Shown here piece by piece: positions 48,301 through 57,449 of a stretch of DNA of 64,000 bases. The notes beneath the pieces are model-generated. The model was given only the letters and a program-made list of their open reading frames with translations. It searched no databases and was not told the DNA's origin. The position numbers and the translations under genes are program-made. The stretch comes from Paenibacillus sp. SC116 (GTDB taxonomy: Bacteria; Bacillota; Bacilli; Paenibacillales; Paenibacillaceae). The first letter of the stretch is position 1. Each line of letters opens with the position of its first letter. Location of the stretch: NCBI RefSeq assembly GCF_024733555.1, contig NZ_JANIOF010000005.1, forward strand, positions 62,001 to 126,000, written 5' to 3'.

Positions 48301-48687
48301 TTAACGTGTAATTTTAGGTGCAATGATGTCATTTGGCTTATCTGACATTTCTAGACCTTTATCTTTAGCGAACTGCTCAATTCTTGCCCAATCGGACTTT
48401 TTCTCTTTCTCTACTTTAAGCACATTCGCTTCAGCGTGCAGAGTCTCCGTCTGACGTTTAAGCGTCTGCACATTTTTATTGGTCTCATAGATAATGGCAT
48501 AACGATAAATGAGCACGCTTGCGATCATGACACAGAACACAATCGTGAACAAATACAGCAACTTCTCCTTTGCCGACAACGTCGACTTGCGGGGAGCCTG
48601 TTGCTTCTTATACGGTTGACGCTCACGTTGTCGTACAGGTGGCTTGTACTTCGGCTTAACAGCCAAGTTGCCTCTTACATATGCCAT
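48301..48687 (-). CDS. ftsL: Cell division protein FtsL
   Basis: Small bitopic divisome protein. 128 residues: a basic Pro/Gln/Lys-rich cytoplasmic part (to about 45), one membrane segment (about 46-68, LYLFTIVFCVMIASVLIYRY), then a coiled coil (about 69-110). The sequence is poorly conserved; the call rests on topology and position between rsmH and pbpB. ATG with AAAGGAG upstream. Confidence 0.9.
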   Translation of the reverse strand: MAYVRGNLAVKPKYKPPVRQRERQPYKKQQAPRKSTLSAKEKLLYLFTIVFCVMIASVLIYRYAIIYETNKNVQTLKRQTETLHAEANVLKVEKEKKSDWARIEQFAKDKGLEMSDKPNDIIAPKITR

Positions 48688-48700
48688 ACCATTACTCCTT

Positions 48701-49654
48701 TCAATCTAACTTCTCCGCGACTCGCAGTTTGGATGAACGCGATCTTGGATTATGCTCAAGCTCCGATTGGCTCGGAACGATCGGTTTACGATTTACGAGC
48801 TTCAGCACAGCTTTGGCTCCGCATGCACACATTGGAAGACCCGGAGGGCATTCACACGTGCCCACATAAGACTGGAATGTCTGCTTACAAATACGATCCT
48901 CTAGCGAATGGAACGTTATCACCGCAACTCGTCCGTCAGGCTTCAGACAGCGAATCGCTTGCTGTAACGCATCTTCAAAAGCAGCGAGCTCATCATTCAC
49001 AGCTATTCGTAGTGCTTGGAAACTCTTCTTTGCCGGGTGTCCGCCAGTACGTCGTGCTGCGGCAGGAATCCCCTTCTTCACAAGCTCAGCCAGTTGGAAT
49101 GTTGTTTCAATAGGCTGATTCTCTCTCTCTTCGATGATGACACGCGCAATACGACGTGAGAACTTCTCTTCGCCATACACGAATAAAATTTTTGCAATTT
49201 CAGCTTCAGACCACGTATTTATAATGTCATATGCCGTTAACAGCCCCTGTTGGTCCATTCGCATATCCAACGGAGCGTCGTGATTATAACTGAATCCACG
49301 CTCACCCTCATCGAGCTGTGGTGATGATACGCCAAGATCGAATAATATGCCGTCAACTTGAGGTATGCCGTCTACTTCAGGCACCCCAGCTTGTTTCAAT
49401 GCTTGCTCTAAATGACGGAAGTTCGTCCGCACGAGCGTGACGCGATCCCAATATGCTGCAAGACGCTCTTTTGCATTGTCATGTGCCCAATCATCTTGAT
49501 CAAGCCCAATTAATCTTCCTGCTGGCGATAGCTTAGAGACGATTAGCTCGCTATGCCCAGCTCCCCCTAAAGTACAATCTACATATATACCGTCAGGTCG
49601 AATGGCTAACCCATCTACCGACTCTTCTCTTAGAACCGTGACATGATGAAACAA
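48701..49654 (-). CDS. rsmH: 16S rRNA m4C1402 methyltransferase
   Basis: SAM-dependent N4-methylation of C1402 in the 16S decoding centre. 317 residues. [16 protein letters not shown] start, SAM motif [14 protein letters not shown] (about 25-38), [10 protein letters not shown], and the downstream [19 protein letters not shown]. The start is TTG with AGGAGGAG upstream. Second gene of the dcw cluster, after mraZ. Confidence 0.96.
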   Translation of the reverse strand: MFHHVTVLREESVDGLAIRPDGIYVDCTLGGAGHSELIVSKLSPAGRLIGLDQDDWAHDNAKERLAAYWDRVTLVRTNFRHLEQALKQAGVPEVDGIPQVDGILFDLGVSSPQLDEGERGFSYNHDAPLDMRMDQQGLLTAYDIINTWSEAEIAKILFVYGEEKFSRRIARVIIEERENQPIETTFQLAELVKKGIPAAARRTGGHPAKKSFQALRIAVNDELAAFEDALQQAIRCLKPDGRVAVITFHSLEDRICKQTFQSYVGTCECPPGLPMCACGAKAVLKLVNRKPIVPSQSELEHNPRSRSSKLRVAEKLD

Positions 49655-49726
49655 GTAAACTCCTCCTACATTCCGTTTCCTTCTAGCTGTTGCCTTTGTT
49701 GAAGCATGGCTGGGTGATGCTTTTCG

Positions 49727-50158
49727 TTAGAAGTTAAAATCGACCAATGTTTCCGCAATTTCATTAAAGGCAGCAGCGGACTCATTGACATAGTGTTCCC
49801 AAGCTTCCTTGCTCCACACTTCTACTCGATTTTGCACGCCGATAACCATACATTCTTTCTCCAGCTTGGCATATTCACGTAGATGATTCGGAATGTTAAC
49901 GCGGCCTTGTTTATCCCATTCACACTCAGAAGCACCTGAAAAAAAGAACCGAGTGAATGCGCGAGCGTCAGCTTTCATAAGCGGCAGCGCCTGCAGCTTA
50001 TGCTCCAGTTGCTTCCACTGATCCATAGGATAAACAAACAAGCATTGGTCCAATCCTCTAGTCAATACAAATGTGGTTCCGAGGTTATCACGCAGCTTAG
50101 CAGGAATGATAAGGCGGCCTTTGTCATCGATACTGTGCTGATATTCGCCCATAAACAT
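49727..50158 (-). CDS. mraZ: Transcriptional regulator MraZ
   Basis: AbrB-like double-SpoVT DNA-binding protein that controls the dcw cluster. 143 residues, the usual length, from the ATG at 50158 ([15 protein letters not shown]). An ATG at 50170 abuts GGAGG and is too close. Two SpoVT/AbrB repeats: [20 protein letters not shown] and [18 protein letters not shown]. Three 10-bp-spaced GTGG repeats immediately upstream are its likely operator, giving autoregulation. Confidence 0.95.
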   Translation of the reverse strand: MFMGEYQHSIDDKGRLIIPAKLRDNLGTTFVLTRGLDQCLFVYPMDQWKQLEHKLQALPLMKADARAFTRFFFSGASECEWDKQGRVNIPNHLREYAKLEKECMVIGVQNRVEVWSKEAWEHYVNESAAAFNEIAETLVDFNF

Positions 50159-50180
50159 CGCCGACCACATCCTCCCTATT

Positions 50181-50210
50181 AATCACCACATGTCCCCACT
50201 TTCCACCACA
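50181..50210 (-). promoter_or_regulatory. MraZ operator: three direct repeats
   Basis: In minus orientation GTGGTGGAAA, GTGGGGACAT and GTGGTGATTA lie head to tail with exact 10-bp period, just before the mraZ ribosome binding site. MraZ is known to bind direct repeats with this period. A possible promoter upstream (TTGCCA, 18 bp, TATAGC) would have its -35 inside the terminator hairpin at 50239-50266; that part is weak. Confidence 0.7.
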
Positions 50211-50238
50211 ACGCAATACTTATTCGCTATAAAATTAA

Positions 50239-50266
50239 AAAATCCTGCTTGGCAAGCAGGATTTTT
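50239..50266. terminator. Terminator between DUF4349 gene and mraZ
   Basis: A 10-bp stem (AATCCTGCTT with AAGCAGGATT) around GGC, flanked by A and T runs, can act in both directions. It isolates the dcw operon from the upstream lipoprotein gene. Confidence 0.85.
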
Positions 50267-50311
50267 GTTATTTCCTATTTATGTTAAGTTTTTATTATCC
50301 ATATCACTTGT

Positions 50312-51292
50312 CTACTCTTTCTGTTTTGATGCGGCTCGAGAACGCCTTCTTCGCTTCACCATATACACGATTGGGAAGAGGAAAATTGCAAATACAATAA
50401 CAAATGGCAGCAGCGCTACTGCCATAATAACGATCCCTTTTCCAAGTCCTACGAGCGCCTCCAAGCTACTATTAAGGGTACGTCCAATCCGTTCTCCAAA
50501 CGCCTCTTCTAGTTTCTTCGCAGCAACGTTCTCCGATGACTCATAGACACGCAGCTGAATCGTGGACATCGAAACGAGATTGTTCAAATATTTCTGCCGC
50601 CCTAAAATCCTTTCAATTTCCTCCTGCGTTGTGGCAAGGGTATCGGAAAAACTGAGTAGGTCGTCCGCTTTCGTAGCTTTTTCGATATAAGCAAGCAATC
50701 GCGATTCAACCAGTCTCTTCGCCTTAAGTCTAGATTCCAGATCAACGTACTCCTCAGTCACATCTTGCGTGGTGTAGCTTCTTTCAAAACGTTCCACATC
50801 CAATTGTTCCAACATCGTCATGATCGCCTGAAACTTGTCAGCCGGTACCCGAAGCGTGTATACACCGCCATGCTCATAAGCATTTTGCGTATCTGAATAT
50901 TCGGTAATATGCCCTCCTGCACGATGAATCAACTCGTTGATAGACGGCTTAGCGAGATCATACTCCTTTACTTCCATCGTAATTTCGGCTTTGTAGACGA
51001 GTTTGCGGTCTTGTGCTGCAGCTGTTTGTGTAACTAGCTCTGAATCTGCTGTTTGTTTATTTTCCGAATTTGAAGTTTCTGTCTGTATTTCATTTTTAGC
51101 CATCTCTTGTGCATTCTCATGAACCTTCCCTTGAATACCTAAGGTTTCAGACTTAGCATCCGAACTTACGGAACTTGTCGAACTGCCACCACAACCTGCC
51201 AACATCGACACGAGAATAAGTAGAAGCACGCATAAGTGTAACGGGAATCTACTCCATACCTTTCTCCTTTTCCTCTCTACAGGTTTATACAA
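50312..51292 (-). CDS. DUF4349-type lipoprotein
   Basis: 326 residues. Signal with lipobox LAGC (Cys about 34), a Ser/Gln/Glu-rich linker, then the DUF4349 region (RKLVYKAEITMEVKEYDLA, ITEYSDTQ, LRVPADKFQAIMTMLEQL), a coiled-coil part (about 175-245), a C-terminal membrane segment (about 285-312) and a basic tail. Topology is therefore lipid anchor plus transmembrane helix. Function unknown; the family is widespread in Gram-positives. The start is TTG with AAGGGGG upstream. Located between ahcY and mraZ, flanked by terminators, so probably a single-gene unit. Confidence 0.8.
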   Translation of the reverse strand: MYKPVERKRRKVWSRFPLHLCVLLLILVSMLAGCGGSSTSSVSSDAKSETLGIQGKVHENAQEMAKNEIQTETSNSENKQTADSELVTQTAAAQDRKLVYKAEITMEVKEYDLAKPSINELIHRAGGHITEYSDTQNAYEHGGVYTLRVPADKFQAIMTMLEQLDVERFERSYTTQDVTEEYVDLESRLKAKRLVESRLLAYIEKATKADDLLSFSDTLATTQEEIERILGRQKYLNNLVSMSTIQLRVYESSENVAAKKLEEAFGERIGRTLNSSLEALVGLGKGIVIMAVALLPFVIVFAIFLFPIVYMVKRRRRSRAASKQKE

Positions 51293-51351
51293 TGCTTATC
51301 CCCCTTACATTAAAATGTATAATTTTCCCTACAAATCTATCTCTAGACGCA

Positions 51352-51386
51352 AAAAGACACCGTGATGTTGCATCACGATGCCTTTT
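51352..51386 (-). terminator. ahcY terminator
   Basis: In minus orientation AAAAGGCATCGTGATG pairs, with two mismatches, with CATCACGGTGTCTTTT, followed by T residues. It lies just after the ahcY stop. Confidence 0.75.
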
Positions 51387-51424
51387 ACAGTGTGCGAAGT
51401 CATAATCCTTTCTCAAAGAGAGGA

Positions 51425-52699
51425 TTAATGCTCTTGCCAGCTATCTAAATATTTTTTCTGTTCTTCCGTCAACGTATCAATACGCATGCCAAGCGATTCC
51501 AGCTTTAAACGCGCTACTTGCTCATCAAGCTCATAAGGCACATTAGTGACATGTTGACCAAGGTCTTGGTAGCGGTCATTGACATACTTCAGGGACATCG
51601 CTTGAAGAGCAAACGTCATATCCATAATTTCCGCAGGATGTCCATCACCAGCTGCCAAGTTAACAAGACGACCTTCAGCGAGCACATAAATGCTGCGTCC
51701 GTCGTTTAATTTGTACTCTTCGATATTACGGCGAACGGTACGGATATTAGCAGAACGAACTGCCAATTCAGGTTTGTTGACCTCTATATCAAAGTGTCCC
51801 GCGTTGGATAGAATCGCTCCATCCTTCATTACATCATAATGTTCGCCGCGGATGATATCACGATTACCTGTAACCGTAACGAAAATATCCCCTAGCTTCG
51901 CAGCCTCTTCCATTGTCATGACACTAAAACCGTCCATGTAGGCTTCTACTGCTTTAATGCTATCAATTTCCGTAACGATAACTTGTGCTCCGAGACCTTT
52001 TGCACGCATCGCAACGCCTTTACCGCACCAGCCATAACCAGCAACGACAACCGTTTTACCCGCTACAACTAGATTGGTCGTGCGATTAATGCCATCGAAC
52101 ACCGATTGACCTGTTCCATAGCGATTATCAAACAAGTATTTACAGAATGCATCATTCACCGCTACCATCGGGAAAGCCAGTTGTCCTTCCTTCTCCAGCG
52201 ACTTCAATCGCAAAATACCCGTCGTCGTTTCTTCAGCACCACCGCGGACTTGTGACCGCAAGTCTGGACGCTCAGAATGTAGAATCGTAATTAGATCTCC
52301 ACCGTCATCGATGATCAAATCAGGTTTTGTCTCTAGTGCGTGAATAAGCAATTGCTTGTATTCCACCGGATCTGGATTATATTTTGCGAAAACCGTAATC
52401 CCATCTTCAACTAATGCTGCGCATACATCATCTTGAGTAGAAAGCGGATTGCTGCCAGTAATCGTTACCTCAGCACCACCTGCTTGAATGACTTTTGCCA
52501 AGTAAGCTGTCTTAGCTTCCAAGTGCAAGGATATCGTTACTTTCAAACCTTTAAAAGGCTGCTCCGCCTCAAATTGCTCGCGAATGCGGTTGAGAACCGG
52601 CATATGAGCTCGTACCCAGTCAATTTTCAAGTGTCCCTCAGGTGCTAATTGGATATCTGTAATAATGCTGTTTTGCAAAGCTTTCGTAGATGTCGACAT
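51425..52699 (-). CDS. ahcY: Adenosylhomocysteinase
   Basis: Hydrolyses S-adenosylhomocysteine to adenosine and homocysteine, relieving product inhibition of methyltransferases. 424 residues. NAD-binding Rossmann motif VVVAGYGWCGKGVAMRAKG; substrate motifs SLHLEAKTAYL, DDGGDLITILH, GGAEETTTGILRL, and SNAGHFDIEVN. B. subtilis uses the Pfs/LuxS route instead, so this is a lineage difference. ATG start. No SAH riboswitch was recognised in the short upstream region. Confidence 0.95.
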   Translation of the reverse strand: MSTSTKALQNSIITDIQLAPEGHLKIDWVRAHMPVLNRIREQFEAEQPFKGLKVTISLHLEAKTAYLAKVIQAGGAEVTITGSNPLSTQDDVCAALVEDGITVFAKYNPDPVEYKQLLIHALETKPDLIIDDGGDLITILHSERPDLRSQVRGGAEETTTGILRLKSLEKEGQLAFPMVAVNDAFCKYLFDNRYGTGQSVFDGINRTTNLVVAGKTVVVAGYGWCGKGVAMRAKGLGAQVIVTEIDSIKAVEAYMDGFSVMTMEEAAKLGDIFVTVTGNRDIIRGEHYDVMKDGAILSNAGHFDIEVNKPELAVRSANIRTVRRNIEEYKLNDGRSIYVLAEGRLVNLAAGDGHPAEIMDMTFALQAMSLKYVNDRYQDLGQHVTNVPYELDEQVARLKLESLGMRIDTLTEEQKKYLDSWQEH

Positions 52700-52841
52700 A
52701 CGTTACCCCTCCACATGTTTAAAATAAACGTCGTCTGACTTGCCTCTAGCTGCTAACACCATACATCTATGATCTAAAACAAAGAACATAGCTTCCCTAA
52801 TCCACGGACTCTTCTACTCAAGTTGTATCCTTCACTAGTTG

Positions 52842-54473
52842 TTACATAGGTACGAGTCGATGTTCTCCTTGCCATACAACAGGTGCATCCATAATAACTT
52901 TGTACCAATCAGCTCCGTAGCGATTCTCGTAAAGCGCCATATTAAATACTCGCTCTTGCGGACGATCTAACGGCCATAAAGCGAGCTTTAGTCGCTCCCA
53001 CTGTCTTAGCCCGGCTTCATGCTGCTTCTTCAAAGCATCCTGTGCTCGATTATGCAAATAATCGACCTGTTCCAGCACCTTATCACGATTCATATCGCCT
53101 AACTTGCCAAGAGTAGGGAGAGATTGATTCAATACGCTTAACAATTCTGCATACTGATGCTCCACATCTCCTCGCAGCTGAGCAAAGCGTTCATCCAGCT
53201 GTAGCTCGTCTTGGGATGTTAACCATTCATCTCGCTTAGCCTCATATTGATTGCAAATATGTTCGACTTGAAGCTCATACTTGTTCAGCAATTTCTGCAA
53301 GGTTCCCTCTACACAAGTAAAAGCCATACGTGGCCAGATGATTGGCATCTTCATACCAAGTGCATGGAACGCATCCTTCGTTTGTGCCCAATACGCAATC
53401 TCCCCCGCACCTAGTACAGTAGCGAGCACTGGGAATAAATATTCCTGCATGAGCGGTCTTGTCAGCACATTATTGCAGAATCGCTCTGGATGCTGCTCTG
53501 CAAGCTGCTCCAATTGAGCTTGCGAATATTGAATGGTTTGCTTTCTATCTGCAAATACACCGTTATGATGCATGAGCAAAACACGTTCACCTTGCTCTAG
53601 TACAAACAGATTGGCACTTTCTTCAGCATGTTCGGCCTGAACAGGATGTCCAGCTGCTTTCATGCTCTGCTCGCTTTGTACATAAGCTTTCTGAAGAGCA
53701 TCCTGCTGTTGCACGATAGATTGGAACATCGGACCTTCTAGAGCCCGCATATTCTCATCAGCAGAATCAAGCAAGACAAGTCCCATTTCACCAAACATAT
53801 AACCAAGCAGCCTTGCGCACGCCTCAGTCAGCGATGAACTCTCCTGCATTACCATCCGATAACGCTCCAACATAGGCGCCTTGAACTCAGTAGCAGGAAG
53901 AAGTTCTTCCAACTGCCCCACAACTGCTTCCCAGTCACTTTCATTTACTTGGTAGTGACTGACCGGCTGCCTACCTGAAGGTGAATGCTCCAAACGAATG
54001 CGCTGAATGCCAGATTGAGAGGAAAGCATATAGGTATGATTCACTTCATCAAAGTCGTGATCCTCACCTGCAAGCCAAAATACAGGAATAACCGGACGCA
54101 CTAAGCGACGCTCCGCCTCCTGTGCCATTCGGATAATCGATATAGCCTTGTATACAACCAGCAGCGGACCAGCAAGCAGCCCTCCTTGCTGTCCACCTAC
54201 AACAACAAGTGCCTGACTATCTTGAAGACGTTCCAGAGAACGTATCGCTTCTGGGTGATTATTCACCTTCTGTTGATACTGTTTAAGGACCTCTACTAGT
54301 TCTAAACGGTCTGCTCGCATATGTGCAGCTTCATCAACCCATGAGACGCGCTTATGCCAATCCTCATCGGGATGATATTCATAAAACTGCTCCACAACAA
54401 CCTTATCTCGCTCTATGTAAAGTTTCGCTAATTGTTGTGATACGGGAACCGGCAAAGTATCCCAAGTTGTCAT
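52842..54473 (-). CDS. bshC: Bacillithiol synthase (cysteine-adding enzyme) BshC
   Basis: Last step of bacillithiol synthesis: links cysteine to glucosaminyl-malate. 543 residues, normal length. Signature VVVGGQQGGLLAGPLLVVYK (about 90-109), PVFWLAGEDHDFDEVNH, a coiled-coil C-terminal region (about 395-510), and GEHRLVPM at the end. ATG at 54473. In B. subtilis (yllA) it also lies immediately upstream of mraZ; here DUF4349 and ahcY intervene. Confidence 0.94.
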   Translation of the reverse strand: MTTWDTLPVPVSQQLAKLYIERDKVVVEQFYEYHPDEDWHKRVSWVDEAAHMRADRLELVEVLKQYQQKVNNHPEAIRSLERLQDSQALVVVGGQQGGLLAGPLLVVYKAISIIRMAQEAERRLVRPVIPVFWLAGEDHDFDEVNHTYMLSSQSGIQRIRLEHSPSGRQPVSHYQVNESDWEAVVGQLEELLPATEFKAPMLERYRMVMQESSSLTEACARLLGYMFGEMGLVLLDSADENMRALEGPMFQSIVQQQDALQKAYVQSEQSMKAAGHPVQAEHAEESANLFVLEQGERVLLMHHNGVFADRKQTIQYSQAQLEQLAEQHPERFCNNVLTRPLMQEYLFPVLATVLGAGEIAYWAQTKDAFHALGMKMPIIWPRMAFTCVEGTLQKLLNKYELQVEHICNQYEAKRDEWLTSQDELQLDERFAQLRGDVEHQYAELLSVLNQSLPTLGKLGDMNRDKVLEQVDYLHNRAQDALKKQHEAGLRQWERLKLALWPLDRPQERVFNMALYENRYGADWYKVIMDAPVVWQGEHRLVPM

Positions 54474-54692
54474 TATAAGCCGCCTCCTCTACAACCTTGA
54501 TTTTACACATCGCTGCTTGACCCGTCAAAACAAAACATGCCAGATCCATCTAATTCCTAGACTCACTTAAGTAGAGCAACATGCGCAGCAACTTATAAAG
54601 ATTTACATATGATATATGTGATTATTTCAGTTGTATTATGTATGGAATAAAAATATTATTGTTGTTTTGTCCTCGCCTTTATCATTTCATTA

Positions 54693-55088
54693 CTACACAG
54701 CCTTCAAATATACGAACATCCCCATAAAGAACAAGAAGAAATAAAAAATAGCAAGCACTATAAATGAAATGCGCCATATTGCCCTCACAAGTCGCTTCAC
54801 GTTAACCGTTCCACGTTTGCGGTGCATGGCCCCACCTAACAATCCAGCAGCCAAGAGCATAATGAGTATAATTCCATATAGGCCTGTACTAGATTGAAAC
54901 ACAACATTAAATAATCCTGCTACAGAAGCGATCAGAAATACATTCGTGATGTCTACAGCTAGAAGGAACGATTTCTTCTTGTTCTTTAGCCAAAATGCTG
55001 AAATGAACCATATTGCCACAAATGGAATAAACGGAAGTATGGTCAATGATATGAATGATTGAGAGATCCAATTCCACATCTTGGACAA
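54693..55088 (-). CDS. DUF3397 membrane protein
   Basis: 131 residues with four hydrophobic segments (about 10-32, 42-62, 67-88, 103-128) and a basic loop MHRKRGTVNVKRLVR before the last. Matches the small DUF3397 family found beside bshC/panE in bacilli; function unknown. The start is TTG with AAAGGAG upstream. Begins 15 bases after panE, so probably co-transcribed. Confidence 0.75.
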   Translation of the reverse strand: MSKMWNWISQSFISLTILPFIPFVAIWFISAFWLKNKKKSFLLAVDITNVFLIASVAGLFNVVFQSSTGLYGIILIMLLAAGLLGGAMHRKRGTVNVKRLVRAIWRISFIVLAIFYFFLFFMGMFVYLKAV

Positions 55089-55102
55089 GATTCACTCCTT
55101 TC

Positions 55103-56056
55103 CTACGATAAGAATGCCGGATCTAATGCCTGAATACTTCGGTAAAGATATCTTTGTGCCGGGGAATTGTATTGGTGCGCATCTGCAATCCGCAGCAACT
55201 GACCTGTAATCGCATCGATTTCAGTCGTGCGTTCAGCCAATACATCTGCAAGCATCGATGATGTATTGCTAGCAGTAGCGCGGCATACACGAATGAGGTT
55301 GTCCCACGCTTCATCTGCATGTACAGGAATGCCTTGCAAGCGATAAATAGCGATTACTTCCTCAAACACTTCTCGCATAAACTGAAGACGCTTTTCACTA
55401 TGAAGCAGCTCACCATTACGCAGTCGGAGCAGCGCCGTCAAAGGATTGATCACTGCATTGATTATCAATTTTCGATAAATGTTATCTTCGATGTTGTTCG
55501 ACACAAATGCCTGAAATCCTGCCTCTTGAAACAAATTACACCATTCAAGCACTTCATGATCGTTAGGATCAGTCGGGTTACCGAGCCAAGTCTCACCTTC
55601 GCCGGTATGGATAACTTCATGATGTGAGATCCGTTTCGCAGCCTCGGTCGTCACAGCCATGGCAAGCACTTTTTCCGAAAATATCTGCTTGAGCTTCTCA
55701 CCATGCCCAATCCCATTTTGGAAGCAAAGTACGCTTCTAACGGTATCGACTGGCATTGCCGCCAGCTGCGTCATAAATGTATCGTTAAAGCTTGTTTGCT
55801 TAATGAACAGCCCAAGCCGCTTAATAGGTTCTTCCGACCGTTTCATCACGTGCTCAGCTTCATGAAAGGCATAAGCATGAATGCCCGTAAAATGCTGCCG
55901 AACCCCCTCTCTATCTACCAGAAATAAACCCTCTTGACGCAGCTGCTCTGCCTGTTCTGACGTACGTGTCCATAATCGTACTTGTTGGCCATCTTGCAGC
56001 AAGCGAGCCGTGAACATTAAACCGAGCGCCCCACCGCCAATAAGATCCCATTTCAT
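55103..56056 (-). CDS. panE: 2-dehydropantoate 2-reductase
   Basis: Reduces ketopantoate to pantoate with NADPH in pantothenate/CoA synthesis. 317 residues. N-terminal nucleotide-binding loop IGGGALGLMFTARL (about 6-19); VLCFQNGIGHGEKL; catalytic Lys in NIYRKLIINAVINPLTAL. Corresponds to B. subtilis ylbQ. ATG start. DUF3397 follows. Confidence 0.93.
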   Translation of the reverse strand: MKWDLIGGGALGLMFTARLLQDGQQVRLWTRTSEQAEQLRQEGLFLVDREGVRQHFTGIHAYAFHEAEHVMKRSEEPIKRLGLFIKQTSFNDTFMTQLAAMPVDTVRSVLCFQNGIGHGEKLKQIFSEKVLAMAVTTEAAKRISHHEVIHTGEGETWLGNPTDPNDHEVLEWCNLFQEAGFQAFVSNNIEDNIYRKLIINAVINPLTALLRLRNGELLHSEKRLQFMREVFEEVIAIYRLQGIPVHADEAWDNLIRVCRATASNTSSMLADVLAERTTEIDAITGQLLRIADAHQYNSPAQRYLYRSIQALDPAFLS

Positions 56057-56125
56057 TTTCTACCACCTACAACTTTCAGCCTATTTCATATGTTAGTTAT
56101 AACAGACCTGTTTCCAAAACACAAA

Positions 56126-56171
56126 AGAAGTGAATATCATCCAACCTAATCGTTGGAAGTCATCCACTTCT
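56126..56171 (-). terminator. rsfA terminator
   Basis: In minus orientation AGAAGTG...CACTTCT with an inner TCCAAC/GTTGGA stem is followed by TTTGTGTTTTGG. It separates rsfA from panE. Confidence 0.75.
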
Positions 56172-56199
56172 TCTAGCGTGCTAGCTATTCGTAACCATT

Positions 56200-56844
56200 C
56201 TATTCTATACGTTCTAAATTACCATTTGCATCCATGCGAAATCTTGTCTTGTTGTCATCATCATCATCGGACAAAATCGCTAGACGACGCGCTCGATCCA
56301 TAATTTGAATAAGAGCTTTATAGTCATCATTCACTGTACGATAATCCGTCTGAACCTCGTTTACTTGCTTAGACAAGTACTCTTTTTCCTTACTGATCTT
56401 TGCAAGTTTCTCTTCTTTGTCATACAATTCGCGCTCTAAGTGTTTCACTTGACGAGCAAGATCTTGGTAGTTGCTGCGCCACTGACGCAAAAAGCGTATT
56501 ACCGAATCAATGGACAATGACTCTTCTGTGAAAGTTTCATTTTTCCCAGCTAACAAATCTGCATCTTCCAATGCAATGGAAGCAACCTGTACCCCGATTG
56601 GATGTTTCTTAACATAATTACGCTTTTGGCGCTGAGATTTAGCCAGTTGAATAGCAGTCTCATATTTTTTACGCACAAAACTGTTCCATCTGAATCCACA
56701 GGCTGCAGACGTTCTGCCAATACGTTCTCCTACTTCTTCAAAAGCAGCTAATTGTGTACTTCCTTCTCGTATATGCCTTAACGTTACCTCTGCCAAAATC
56801 AAATCATCATCCGCTGTCCATGCATCTTGTCTAATGGCTGTCAT
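56200..56844 (-). CDS. rsfA: Prespore regulator RsfA-like (Myb/SANT DNA-binding)
   Basis: 214 residues from the ATG at 56844 (AGGAGG seven bases upstream). The N-terminal Myb/SANT-like domain (about 1-55) contains RQDAWTADDDLILAEVTLRH and RIGRTSAACGFRWNSFVRKK. A coiled coil follows (about 110-180) and the tail is Asp-rich (DDDDDN). B. subtilis rsfA (ylbO) fine-tunes sigma-F-dependent genes in the forespore and occupies the same syntenic place before ylbP-panE. Regulatory target set is not visible here. Confidence 0.88.
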   Translation of the reverse strand: MTAIRQDAWTADDDLILAEVTLRHIREGSTQLAAFEEVGERIGRTSAACGFRWNSFVRKKYETAIQLAKSQRQKRNYVKKHPIGVQVASIALEDADLLAGKNETFTEESLSIDSVIRFLRQWRSNYQDLARQVKHLERELYDKEEKLAKISKEKEYLSKQVNEVQTDYRTVNDDYKALIQIMDRARRLAILSDDDDDNKTRFRMDANGNLERIE

Positions 56845-57047
56845 GCCACAACCTCCTAACAACACATCATTATTGCTCATAGTAAGCACCGCTTCATTTC
56901 ATCTCTATGCACATGGTAGAGTTCATAGAATCTATCGGATACTAAAATGTATATCCACTTTTTCTAGGAAACATACGTGAAATGTACACGCTAATACACA
57001 TAAAGCCAAAGAATATGAAAAAATCTTCAATTCATCACACTTGGCAG

Positions 57048-57076
57048 TTTACACCAATTGCGTCGAACGATATAAT
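57048..57076 (+). promoter_or_regulatory. Promoter for DUF2626 gene
   Basis: TTTACA (57048-57053) and TATAAT (57071-57076) are 17 bp apart, 47 bases before the GTG start. Confidence 0.75.
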
Positions 57077-57122
57077 GTCAATAGAAAAGTTGGCAGCTTT
57101 TGTATGGAGAGGGGGATAAATC

Positions 57123-57359
57123 GTGGCACGAATGTTTCGCGTACTTGGATTTTGGACACTTATTATTGGTCTAATGGCCTACGCAGGCCACATGGTTGAA
57201 ATGGCGTTGTTATTCTTCCTACAGACCGCCTTCTTTGTATTGCTTGGCTATTTAAAACTCACTGAACGTACATACATCTTGTCATTCTGGGGGTATATGT
57301 TAGTTAGCTTTACGGGCTTCTCATACTGGACAATATTCGAAATGAGCAACCCATTCTAA
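57123..57359 (+). CDS. DUF2626 small membrane protein (YqgY-like)
   Basis: 78 residues with two or three hydrophobic segments; pattern MFRVLGFWTLIIGLMAY ... ALLFFLQTAFFVLLGYLKLTE matches the DUF2626 family of bacilli. Function unknown. GTG start with GAGAGGGGG upstream. It has its own promoter and terminator. Confidence 0.8.
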   Translation: MARMFRVLGFWTLIIGLMAYAGHMVEMALLFFLQTAFFVLLGYLKLTERTYILSFWGYMLVSFTGFSYWTIFEMSNPF

Positions 57360-57392
57360 CTCAGCCTCATTACTATCATGACTAGGAATGAC

Positions 57393-57431
57393 AGCAACAA
57401 GCCCGGAGCTACCCGCTCCGGGCTTGTTGCT
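57393..57431. terminator. Bidirectional terminator
   Basis: A 17-bp stem (AGCAACAAGCCCGGAGC and its complement) with a 5-base loop serves the convergent DUF2626 and methyltransferase genes. Confidence 0.85.
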
Positions 57432-57449
57432 ATTTCAGCAGATTTTAGT

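Noticed and set aside
52700-52841. Possible SAM/SAH riboswitch before ahcY
   Set aside because: The gap is short and I found no conserved core or terminator hairpin in it.
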